Origin: Pseudotamlana agarivorans
GTDB lineage: Bacteria > Bacteroidota > Bacteroidia > Flavobacteriales > Flavobacteriaceae
Direction: 5' to 3'
NCBI RefSeq assembly: GCF_018860245.1
Contig: NZ_JAHKPD010000018.1
Span: forward strand, 532,906-596,905
Length of the DNA: 64,000 nt
Under the pieces are notes generated by a model. It ran no database searches. It was given only the letters and a program-made list of their open reading frames with translations, and was not told the DNA's origin. The stretch's first letter is position 1. Every line of letters begins with the position of its first letter. Position numbers and translations under genes: made by a program. This document shows, piece after piece, positions 18,786 to 26,529 of this stretch.

Positions 18786-19203
18786 TGATTTTTAAAAAAC
18801 TATTTAAGAATTTACTTTTAGCAAATTATAGTTTCGCAAAACGGTGGGTCAATAAGAAAATGCCTGAAAGAATTATTCCAGCAACGCTTCATCTTTTTAC
18901 AACGCCTTTTAGCTTTATAATGGCTGGCATATATTGTTGGCTATTAGGGTCAATGGAATATAAATTCACATCCTTCTTACCGACCTTCATTGGTTTAGGA
19001 ATAATCATGTTACCATTTCAGTTTTTTGTAGAAAAAAAGCGAAAAAAGCAATTAATCAATGGCAAATAGAAAAGGCATATAGTACACTTTCGAAAAATGA
19101 ACGTTGGAATAAAAATACACTTGCTTTTATCTTTTTTTGAATGGGATTTGGAGTGTTTTTATTTCTTGGAGCAAAATTTATGGGTGGGTATTTGGTAAAA
19201 TAA
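18785..19203 (+). pseudogene. Broken third copy of the candidate immunity protein
   Basis: Begins MIFKKLFKNLLLANYSFAK and follows copy 2 closely until a run of seven A at 19032-19038, where the frame is lost. Adding one A restores the family sequence (VEKKAKKAINQWQIEKAY, LSKNERWNKN). A second lesion is TGA at 19138-19140 in FIFF-stop-MGFGV, where copies 1 and 2 have Trp (FIFFW). The reading frame otherwise continues to TAA at 19201-19203 (KFMGGYLVK). Two independent lesions indicate real decay rather than a single read error. The intact first part could still make a 94-residue fragment. Confidence 0.8.
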
Positions 19204-19208
19204 CTTAA

Positions 19209-19320
19209 GTGTTAAGGCATAAAGCTCGCGCAAGGGATAGTAGAGGAAAGCCCACACGGAAGTATGACCGCGGACTTGCAACGGATAGCCCGACCCCTAA
19301 GGGTTGCGCCCAAATGATGC
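19209..19320 (+). ncRNA. Candidate structured RNA or dispersed G+C-rich repeat
   Basis: This short segment is far richer in G and C than its surroundings. GCGCAA (19228-19233) can pair with TTGCGC (19304-19309), enclosing GGGATAG near 19234 and a second GGATAG near 19283. GGG/CCC and CGG/CCG pairs form inner stems, and ACCC-CTAA-GGGT makes a small hairpin. There is no open frame. It lacks the GAGGAAAGUCC core arrangement and end of RNase P RNA and the tRNA-like ends of tmRNA. It may be a flavobacterial small RNA or a transcribed repeat at the end of the effector cluster. The class is not known to me with certainty. Confidence 0.45.
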
Positions 19321-19390
19321 TACTTAAAATAAAAGCCAAAATATTTGAAATGTTGATATTTCTATAAACTGCTAATCCCGTTGTGTCCTA

Positions 19391-21049
19391 CTAAAACTGA
19401 AAGTAAATAAAAGGTTGGAAATCGGTTGAAAAGGCTTGATAACAAATAATGCCCACTACCACCGAGGCGGCAGCTTTCAAGTAAATTGGGCTGTTGGCAT
19501 ATAGGTTTTCAATTTGTGTTTTGGTTGTATTTGGTAACCAATGCGTGATGTAACCAATGCCCATAACTATGAAAACGGCTTTGTAATTCACTAAAATGTC
19601 CCAGGCATAATGCATATCCATATGGTAGGCTACTTGATTGTACCATTTTGCGATATGTTCCATACTTTCACCTCTAAAATAGATACGTGTAAAGGTTATA
19701 AAAATAAGAGTTACTAGGATTTTCCACCACCTTGCAACCCAGTGGTTGTATTTTTCGTACGGACTTATTTTTCGCCAGAACTTGTAAACCACGATACCTA
19801 GTCCGTTTAGTCCACCCCAAATCACAAATTTCCATGAAGCGCCGTGCCACAAGCCTCCAATTAGCATGGTAAGCATGAGGTTAATGTTGGTGTTGATGTA
19901 GTTTTCTACTTTTTTATTGTATTGAGCGGCGATAAAAATAACCAAACACACCCCTAAGGTTGTGAATACCACTATTAAATTTTGATAAGCATACAAAACC
20001 CCTAAAATGATAATAGATAGGATGATATAAGAACCAATAGAGCCTTTTCGGTTTCCGCCTAAAGGGATGTATAAATAATCGCGAAGCCAAGTAGATAATG
20101 AGATGTGCCAACGTCTCCAGAAATCACCTGTGTTGATTGCTTTATAGGGCGAGTTGAAGTTTACGGGGAGTTTGAAACCCATGAGTAACGCGAGCCCGAT
20201 AGCAATATCGGTATACCCTGAAAAATCACCGTAAATCTGTAGGGTGTACCCAAACATGGCCATGACATTGGCAAAGCCTGAAAACATTTCTGGTGAATCA
20301 AAAACGCGATCTAAGAAATGCATGGCTATAAAATCGGCAAAAATCATTTTCTTAATAAGCCCTTTTAAAATCATGAAAGACCCTTTGTCGAAATCAGCTT
20401 TTGTTAAAACAGTTGGTGCTGTAATTTGAGGCACAAAATTTTCGGCACGTACAATAGGTCCGGCAACGAGCTGCGGAAAGAAACTCACGTAAAATCCGAA
20501 ATCGAGAATGGAATCTAAAGGTTTTAGTTTTCTTCTGAATATATCAACGCTATAACTGATGGTTTGGAAGGTGTAAAATGAAATACCTACAGGAAGTATG
20601 ATTTTATCGACAGTAAAATAATTTTGATCGTTGAAGCTGTTTCCCCATTCGGCAAGTAAATTTACCACTTGATAATCGGTTTGAAAAAGCATGTTTAAGG
20701 AGTCGGTAAAAAAATAGGCATACTTAAAATAACAGAGTACTGTAAGATTTACAATAACGCTTAGGGTGACTAAGGCGTAGCGTTTTTTATTGTTTTCGCT
20801 TTTGTAAATGTTACGTCCGATAAAGAAATCGACGATGGTACTAAATATTAAAATACCAATAAATAAACCACTGGTTTTGTAATAGAAGAATAATGAAATA
20901 AGAAATAAGTAGGCATTTCTTTGTTTTATCTTCTTATAAAACAAGCCAAATAGCGTGTAAGCTACTGCGAAGAAAATCCAAAAATTTACTTGTGTAAAAA
21001 TTAAAGGGAAATCTTCTGAGAATGTGAAAATGTCGTATAACCTATTCAT
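19391..21049 (-). CDS. MBOAT-family membrane O-acyltransferase (AlgI/DltB-like)
   Basis: Multi-pass enzyme that moves an acyl (usually acetyl) group across the inner membrane for addition to a surface polymer. The 552-residue sequence has about eleven hydrophobic segments. Family blocks are intact: GISFYTFQTISYSVDIFR, then FWRRWHISLSTWLRDYLYIP with the first conserved His, and GGLWHGASWKFVIWGGLNG with the catalytic His near residue 400. Its start overlaps the end of the SGNH gene upstream by eight bases. Together with two SGNH proteins it forms an acetylation cassette like AlgI with AlgJ/AlgX. Target polymer unknown. Confidence 0.93.
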   Translation of the reverse strand: MNRLYDIFTFSEDFPLIFTQVNFWIFFAVAYTLFGLFYKKIKQRNAYLFLISLFFYYKTSGLFIGILIFSTIVDFFIGRNIYKSENNKKRYALVTLSVIVNLTVLCYFKYAYFFTDSLNMLFQTDYQVVNLLAEWGNSFNDQNYFTVDKIILPVGISFYTFQTISYSVDIFRRKLKPLDSILDFGFYVSFFPQLVAGPIVRAENFVPQITAPTVLTKADFDKGSFMILKGLIKKMIFADFIAMHFLDRVFDSPEMFSGFANVMAMFGYTLQIYGDFSGYTDIAIGLALLMGFKLPVNFNSPYKAINTGDFWRRWHISLSTWLRDYLYIPLGGNRKGSIGSYIILSIIILGVLYAYQNLIVVFTTLGVCLVIFIAAQYNKKVENYINTNINLMLTMLIGGLWHGASWKFVIWGGLNGLGIVVYKFWRKISPYEKYNHWVARWWKILVTLIFITFTRIYFRGESMEHIAKWYNQVAYHMDMHYAWDILVNYKAVFIVMGIGYITHWLPNTTKTQIENLYANSPIYLKAAASVVVGIICYQAFSTDFQPFIYFQF

Positions 21050-22334
21050 CTAGATGTTTAAAGTAATTTAATAATTCGAATGCGTCTCTACCTGTGGACG
21101 CTGCCCATGCATTTACAAAAGCATTTAGCATTAAATCGCCTTTAACGCTATAGCCAAATAGGGTAAAATGAACACGGTCTTTAGGCATGAGCTCGTGTTT
21201 GTACCATTTTTGAGACGCACCTAAACCTCCCATAATTTCAAAAAAATCCCAAACTGCCATGTTGTACTCTTGAGCAATTTCTAATATAATTTGTTGTTGT
21301 GTGATCGTATTGGGGTTTGGTTTTCTACGTCTGTAATAGCTATCGTTAGGCACCGTAAGGAGTATGGCGCAATTGGGGTTTTTACGCTGAATCATATTTA
21401 TAAATGACTTGTAATAATATCTAAAATCTTCAGCGTTAAAGTCCGCTTCTGGTACATAAGCATCGTTGGTTCCTATGGAGATTATAAATAAATCAGGATT
21501 GTAGAGGTCAAATTGGCGTTCAAAATAAACACTGCGATCAAAGCGTTTAAAACTAGCACCATTAACGCCAATAGAGGTGTATTCTATACCAGGGTTATTA
21601 TTTGAAAACTCCAAGCCCATCATGGCGAATTCAGGATTTACTGCTGTCGTATCTTTTAGTTGAAGGCCTATTTCTAGACTATCTATTGTTCTGTTGAAAC
21701 GAAACTCGCGATACATTTTATTATAATTGATCGTATCCGATTGCACTAAGGTACTGTCTAATATATTTAATGCGTAATCGTCTTTCCAAGTATTGTAAAA
21801 TACACGCAGTTTGTTGAAGTTATAACGTACTTTATTATAGTTTTTATAATTAGCTTTTATAGAAAGCGTGTCTGAAACATCTTGAAATGCCGCTGTTATT
21901 CCAGATAAACCCCAAGCAATACTATCTCTAGTTAGGGCGCACCGGTAACCTTTCCATTTGTCTTTGGTGTTGCTAGTGACTCTGTAATTTAAAGGGTTGT
22001 TAGTATGTGCTAAATGGTAAGGAAACACAAAACCACGTTGTCCTGTAGCATCTGGTGCCATATTTTGAAAATAGGTTCTAAGCTTATTGGTATAAAAATC
22101 GGCTTGAATATGGGAGCCACCAATATGCATGATGTGAAGATTAAGTTTTTCACCAGAATAAATGCGGTCTAGTTTTGTAAATAACCTCTGGAAAGTAGGC
22201 GATTTATCTGCGTATTTAAGCGTATTGGCTTCAAAGTTTATAAGATGCCCTAGGGTAGGTTTAATGCTGTCCAAAACATAATGTTGGGCATAAAAAGAAG
22301 TTGTGAAAAGCAGGGACAGTATTAAAGACTTCAT
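21042..22334 (-). CDS. Secreted SGNH/GDSL-like hydrolase or acetyltransferase
   Basis: A 430-residue periplasmic protein with signal peptide (MKSLILSLLFTTSFYA). SGNH blocks: nucleophile Ser in IMHIGGSHIQADF, the Gly block GVNGASF, Asn in ISIGTNDAY and the Asp-His pair in DRVHFTLFGY. In block I the usual GDS is GGS, losing the acidic residue. The ~180-residue insert between blocks I and II is a beta-rich domain (a carbohydrate-binding-like module is plausible). It is translationally coupled on both sides: its ATG overlaps the upstream gene by four bases and its end overlaps the MBOAT gene. The likely role is transfer of the acetyl group from the MBOAT protein to the glycan. Confidence 0.83.
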   Translation of the reverse strand: MKSLILSLLFTTSFYAQHYVLDSIKPTLGHLINFEANTLKYADKSPTFQRLFTKLDRIYSGEKLNLHIMHIGGSHIQADFYTNKLRTYFQNMAPDATGQRGFVFPYHLAHTNNPLNYRVTSNTKDKWKGYRCALTRDSIAWGLSGITAAFQDVSDTLSIKANYKNYNKVRYNFNKLRVFYNTWKDDYALNILDSTLVQSDTINYNKMYREFRFNRTIDSLEIGLQLKDTTAVNPEFAMMGLEFSNNNPGIEYTSIGVNGASFKRFDRSVYFERQFDLYNPDLFIISIGTNDAYVPEADFNAEDFRYYYKSFINMIQRKNPNCAILLTVPNDSYYRRRKPNPNTITQQQIILEIAQEYNMAVWDFFEIMGGLGASQKWYKHELMPKDRVHFTLFGYSVKGDLMLNAFVNAWAASTGRDAFELLNYFKHLDE

Positions 22335-23824
22335 TTGTTATCCGTTAGGTCTAAGTAGAGCGATAGGAAAAGAATTTCAGAAATTATTTTTGTTCCAGAA
22401 GGAGAAAAATGCGTGTAATCGTTACCTGCTAGTCTTTGGTCTACCCAATATGGCATAGAGTTTTTACCGCCCATAGCATCGAAAATACTCCAATAAGCCA
22501 CATCGTTTTCGGTCATAACCTCACTTAAGCATTCATTTAGATAGGGCAGCAGGGGATAGGTAACCATTTTGCCGTTTTCGGAAGTTGACATATCACTAGG
22601 GCCAATAAATAGAATATTAGCATCTTTTGTTTTTCGTTTTACCCATTTTACATGGTTTTTCATATAACCAGCGTATTGTTTTACGTGCAGAGAATCTTCA
22701 AAATGAGGGACCGCATTTCCTCCGTATTGAAAAATAACCAATTTAGGATCTAAAGCCTGGTACATTTGATTGAAGGTCGTACTATTACTGCCAGCAAAAA
22801 CAGTTCCTGAAGCGCCTCGCATCGCGACGTTATCTAGATTTATACCACTATCGCCATCTAATGTTAGTCCGTAAAAATCTGGGCTAATTTTACTTTCCAA
22901 TTCAATTTTTAATGCACTGGGTGTTTCAGAAAGATTGATACTATACTTATGGTAATTACCATCGTTTATAAGTTCGTCTGACTGGATAAGGTCACCGTTA
23001 TTAAAAACGTTTATAGTTGTTGGTGTTACCGAATTGCCGTAATGCAATCCTATTTTCGTGAATGTTTTTAAACGTCTATAAGATTGTGAAGGTTTAGTGA
23101 TATAGATAGTTCCTTTTTCAATTTGTAGTGTATCCAATAAGACCTCGTTAATACTATCATAGACAGGAGTAAATCGAGACATCGAGGTGTAAGCCCCATA
23201 TTTTTTATGCTCAAAGCGTTGGGTTCTTCTGTCGAAATAAGCATGACGTGTCCAGTTATCAGACGCTGCGACATCATTACTAATTTGATGGTAAACTTGT
23301 ACTATGGGTACAAAACCGGGGCCATGGCCTCCGTATAATCCTTGTAATCTATTTCTAAGATATGCCGAAATGCGATCGCCTTCCAGTTGTGAGTCACCAT
23401 AATGAATAATACGGCATTGACTTGCGTTCAAACTGCTTCTTAACTTCTCTAAATATTCAGATTTATTTTTAGGGTATTGAATACGTTGAACTTTAGAAGT
23501 ATCTATTTTTCTAAAATCTGGAGGCGGTGGTAATTCTTCAATTTTAGCAATGTCATTTTCTATCGTTTCTATTTCTGTACTTTCAATAATATTTTCCACA
23601 TTAGTTACAATACTATCTAAAACAGTAACTTGTGGCGCTTCAACTTTTTTAGTTTGAAGAAAAGATTCAGATTTAGGATATTTTATAGTAATATCACCTA
23701 TAGAAAAACCTTCCTGAAAAGTACCATTAGGAAGCGGTTTAGATTCTGAAAAAAAAGTTATTCCTAAGAGGATTATTAAAACAATAATCAGGTATAAGGA
23801 AATTTTTAATGGTGTGTATTTCAA
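22331..23824 (-). CDS. Membrane-anchored SGNH/GDSL-like protein
   Basis: A 497-residue protein with a single N-terminal transmembrane anchor (LYLIIVLIILLGITFF) and a low-complexity linker (~35-115) before the SGNH domain. Block I is IIHYGDSQLEGDR (Ser nucleophile), RGASG supplies the second block, FQYGGNAVP stands where GxND is expected, and DYTHFSPSGTK has the catalytic Asp-His. The change of GxND to GGNA could lower activity or change specificity. It opens the three-gene cassette; the next SGNH gene starts inside its last codons (ATGA overlap). Together these two proteins could act as AlgJ/AlgX-like partners of the MBOAT protein. Confidence 0.82.
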   Translation of the reverse strand: MKYTPLKISLYLIIVLIILLGITFFSESKPLPNGTFQEGFSIGDITIKYPKSESFLQTKKVEAPQVTVLDSIVTNVENIIESTEIETIENDIAKIEELPPPPDFRKIDTSKVQRIQYPKNKSEYLEKLRSSLNASQCRIIHYGDSQLEGDRISAYLRNRLQGLYGGHGPGFVPIVQVYHQISNDVAASDNWTRHAYFDRRTQRFEHKKYGAYTSMSRFTPVYDSINEVLLDTLQIEKGTIYITKPSQSYRRLKTFTKIGLHYGNSVTPTTINVFNNGDLIQSDELINDGNYHKYSINLSETPSALKIELESKISPDFYGLTLDGDSGINLDNVAMRGASGTVFAGSNSTTFNQMYQALDPKLVIFQYGGNAVPHFEDSLHVKQYAGYMKNHVKWVKRKTKDANILFIGPSDMSTSENGKMVTYPLLPYLNECLSEVMTENDVAYWSIFDAMGGKNSMPYWVDQRLAGNDYTHFSPSGTKIISEILFLSLYLDLTDNK

Positions 23825-24069
23825 GTCTGGTTTGGTTAGTTGCTAATTAGGTAGCTAGATCAGGGCATAAAGATACATTTCTTGATTAAAACTATCAACG
23901 GCAAGTATGATAATCCGTGATTTTATTGTTTTTTATGAAATTTATAATCGACTCAATAGAATAATTCATCTGTAAGTAGTGGGTTTTAACAATTTATTGG
24001 GCTTCAAAATATCAGTAAAACGTTACTATTTAGGTAAAACTTCCGCATCTTTGCTTAAAAATTAGCATT

Positions 24070-24741
24070 GTGAATTTTAAAGATAAAGAACTCATCATAT
24101 TTGACTTTGATGGCACACTCATCAATAGTATTCCAGATCTTACCTTAGCGGTAAATAGTATGTTGATACATTATAAGGCTGAACCTTTAACTGTTGAAGA
24201 CGTGACGCCTTTTATTGGCAACGGAGCCATGCCTTTGGTTCAAAGAGCTTTGGGCCGTGCACTACCAAATCAAGACCTTTCTGAAGCTTTTTTAAATGAA
24301 GCTTTTAAAATTTATTTAGCGGCCTACCAAAAGGTAACCTGCAAAGATACTTTTATGTATCCAGGTGTTTTGGAAACCTTAAAATATTTAGATAAAAAGG
24401 GCTATAAGCTTGCTATATGTACAAATAAACCCTTTGGTTTTATCAAACCTATTTTAGATAAATTAGAAATTACACCATACTTTAAGTGTTGGGTTGGTGA
24501 AGATTCTTTACCAGAGAAAAAACCTCATGCTGCACCACTTTTTCATATAGCTGAAGACATGAACACAACCATTCAAAAAAGCATTATGGTTGGTGATTCA
24601 AAAAATGATATTCTGGCAGCACAAAATGCAAACATGGAAAGTATTGGTGTAAGTTATGGTTATAATTACAACGAAAATATTGCAGACTATAAGCCTACAG
24701 TAGTCATAGATCATTTTGCAGAAATTCAAGAATTGTTCTAG
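24070..24741 (+). CDS. gph: HAD-family hydrolase, phosphoglycolate phosphatase type
   Basis: A 223-residue haloacid dehalogenase phosphatase. Motif I is IIFDFDGTLINS (nucleophile Asp), motif II CTNKPF, the Lys is in EKKPHAAP, and motif IV MVGDSKNDILAA. The helical cap between residues 20 and 85 fits the Gph/PGP subgroup that removes phosphate from 2-phosphoglycolate. The start codon is GTG at 24070, preceded at 24046-24053 by CATCTTTG, one mismatch from the TAnnTTTG box; no ATG fits the conserved N-terminus. One base after its stop begins the FAD oxidoreductase. Confidence 0.85.
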   Translation: MNFKDKELIIFDFDGTLINSIPDLTLAVNSMLIHYKAEPLTVEDVTPFIGNGAMPLVQRALGRALPNQDLSEAFLNEAFKIYLAAYQKVTCKDTFMYPGVLETLKYLDKKGYKLAICTNKPFGFIKPILDKLEITPYFKCWVGEDSLPEKKPHAAPLFHIAEDMNTTIQKSIMVGDSKNDILAAQNANMESIGVSYGYNYNENIADYKPTVVIDHFAEIQELF

Positions 24742-24742
24742 A

Positions 24743-26173
24743 ATGAATAAAATTTACAATGTTGGTATCATAGGGGCGGGTGTTTCGGGTGTTGTAACTG
24801 CGTTACAATTGGCGAAGCATGGCATTGATTCGGTATTGTTCGAACAGGGGAAAAGTGTTGTTAGCGGTCCTCCCTTTTGTCATTTACATGCTGGAGGTAA
24901 TTTGTATCCAGACATCTCTGAATCACAATGTAAATTGCTTATGAAACAATCCATAGAGATGGCACGTTTGTTTCCAGAATCTATTGATGAAAGACCAACA
25001 TTTATAAGTGTTCCTAAAACTGAAAAATATGAGTTTAATAAACTAGAGGAACGGCTTGACGTATTAGTGCAATATTATAGAGATTTAATAGTCGAAGACC
25101 CAGCGAACAAAATTCTCGGAGCACCAGAAGATTACTATAAAATTTATACCGAATCAGATTTAAAGGTTTTAGCACAAAGGCCTTCTAAAAAACAACCAAA
25201 GTCTCCTGATGAATGGATGACTAACGCTATTAAATTAATAGATTATAACAAGCTGAAAATGCCAGTAGTTCTAGTACAGGAATACGGATGGAATCTTTTT
25301 AGACTTGGAGCTCAAGCACAATTGGCTTTAAATAACACCCCTTTTTGTGATTTAAAAACAAGTACTAATGTTACTAAAATTAAAGATGTTAGAACGGAAA
25401 ATTTAGATTATAACTGGGAAGTAAGCACGAAAAACGGTATTTATAAAGTTAATTATCTCGTGAATTCAAGTGGCTTTAAAGCAGGTGAGTTTGATGAGTT
25501 ATTACATTTAAATAACGCGCGTTTAATTGAATTTAAGGCCGCTTATGTTTCAAAATGGCAACCAATAACTGGATTAATTCCAGAGCTTATTTTTCATGGA
25601 GAACGTGGTACACCTCGTGGCATGGTACAATTAACGCCATATTGCGATGATTATTATCAAATTCATGGCATGACAAACGAGATTACATTGTTTGTAAACG
25701 GTTTGGTAAAGTCTAATACCAATGAACCACAACCAGAGTTTGAAGCGGGTATTAAGCAAAAATTAACACGTGGTTGGGATTATGAAGAGGTAAAAACACG
25801 CACAGAAAAAGCCATTACTTCGGTGACCAAATTTGTTCCAACTTTTAAATCGGCTAGCGTTGGTGGGCCACCATTATTTGGTGCTCAACAAATCCCTGGA
25901 GACGACCCGAGTTTAAGAATAGGGGAGGTTCGTTTCCCGTGTAAAACTTATGCGCGTAGTGAAATCGTAAAGGCTTCTTCAGCTTTAACCGTGGCTAATC
26001 AGGTTTTAAATAAAATACAAGAAATAGGTATAATGCCCACAATAAAGGATTCAGGACGACAGAATCCAATTTTAGAAAGTATCTCTAAAGATGAGATTGA
26101 TGTTCTAGCCGAAGCACTTGCTGTACAACGCGGTTACCCAAAGGCTTTATCACGATTGTTAATCGAACGGTAA
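24743..26173 (+). CDS. FAD-dependent oxidoreductase (DAO/NAD(P)-binding Rossmann type)
   Basis: A 476-residue flavoprotein. The N-terminus has the dinucleotide-binding motif VGIIGAGVSGVVTALQLAKHG followed by the acidic end of the second strand (VLFEQG). A middle segment (VNSSGFKAGEF) corresponds to the second FAD contact. I place the start at ATG 24743, one base after the previous stop, rather than at the TTG 27 bases upstream that lies inside the phosphatase gene. Substrate is not evident; GMVQLTPYCDDYYQIHG and the Arg-rich GEVRFPCKTYARSE are conserved-looking blocks. Likely cotranscribed with the phosphatase. Confidence 0.8.
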   Translation: MNKIYNVGIIGAGVSGVVTALQLAKHGIDSVLFEQGKSVVSGPPFCHLHAGGNLYPDISESQCKLLMKQSIEMARLFPESIDERPTFISVPKTEKYEFNKLEERLDVLVQYYRDLIVEDPANKILGAPEDYYKIYTESDLKVLAQRPSKKQPKSPDEWMTNAIKLIDYNKLKMPVVLVQEYGWNLFRLGAQAQLALNNTPFCDLKTSTNVTKIKDVRTENLDYNWEVSTKNGIYKVNYLVNSSGFKAGEFDELLHLNNARLIEFKAAYVSKWQPITGLIPELIFHGERGTPRGMVQLTPYCDDYYQIHGMTNEITLFVNGLVKSNTNEPQPEFEAGIKQKLTRGWDYEEVKTRTEKAITSVTKFVPTFKSASVGGPPLFGAQQIPGDDPSLRIGEVRFPCKTYARSEIVKASSALTVANQVLNKIQEIGIMPTIKDSGRQNPILESISKDEIDVLAEALAVQRGYPKALSRLLIER

Positions 26174-26529
26174 ATAGGATTAGTTTGTAGGGACTGTTCG
26201 TAAACCGATTAAACCGTTAAACGCATAAACAGAAAAATTAAAAAGCCTCCCCAATTCTAAAGTAAACACCCCAATCGTCTTTTCCAACAGCCGCATCTAA
26301 ACCAATATTAAATTTTACTTTTTTGAAGGCTGCATAGCGATAACCTATATCAGCACCAGGATAGGCTTTCCAGTTGATGGGTTTGTTGGGCGAACGCGCT
26401 TGTCATGAAAAGTGTGCTAAGTAGAAGGGTAAGAGTGTGTTTTTTCATTTGTAAAAGGTACCATTCAAATTTTAATTGAGTCTAAAATTCTCAGAGCTAT
26501 ACATATTAGACCCCGAGAAATAATGTTTT
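26174..26529. other. Intergenic region holding an outer-membrane protein scar
   Basis: The 356-base gap between the oxidoreductase and the sulfatase contains the remnant annotated at 26238-26448 and otherwise no open frame. Bases 26449-26529 are AT-rich and show no clear terminator. Confidence 0.6.
26238..26448 (-). pseudogene. Remnant of an outer-membrane beta-barrel gene, 5' and 3' ends fused by a deletion
   Basis: On the minus strand an ATG at 26448 opens MKKHTLTLLLSTLFMTSAFA, a textbook signal peptide. About three residues later the frame changes and a C-terminal barrel end appears: WKAYPGADIGYRYAAFKKV, then NIGLDAAVGKDDWGVYFRIGEAF and a stop at 26238-26240. The terminal Phe and alternating pattern are typical of an outer-membrane strand, and the wording resembles the last strands of a surface-antigen (BamA/Omp85-type) barrel. 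The middle, probably hundreds of residues, has been deleted. The signal and barrel end may come from one gene. Confidence 0.75.

Noticed and set aside
19209..19320. RNase P RNA or tmRNA as identity for the G+C-rich element
   Set aside because: It contains GAGGAAAGCC, which resembles part of the RNase P core, but the length, the 3' core and the universal pairing arrangement are missing; tmRNA would need a tRNA-like end and tag frame.
24716..24742. Upstream TTG start for the FAD oxidoreductase
   Set aside because: It overlaps the phosphatase gene; the conserved Rossmann motif begins just after ATG 24743.
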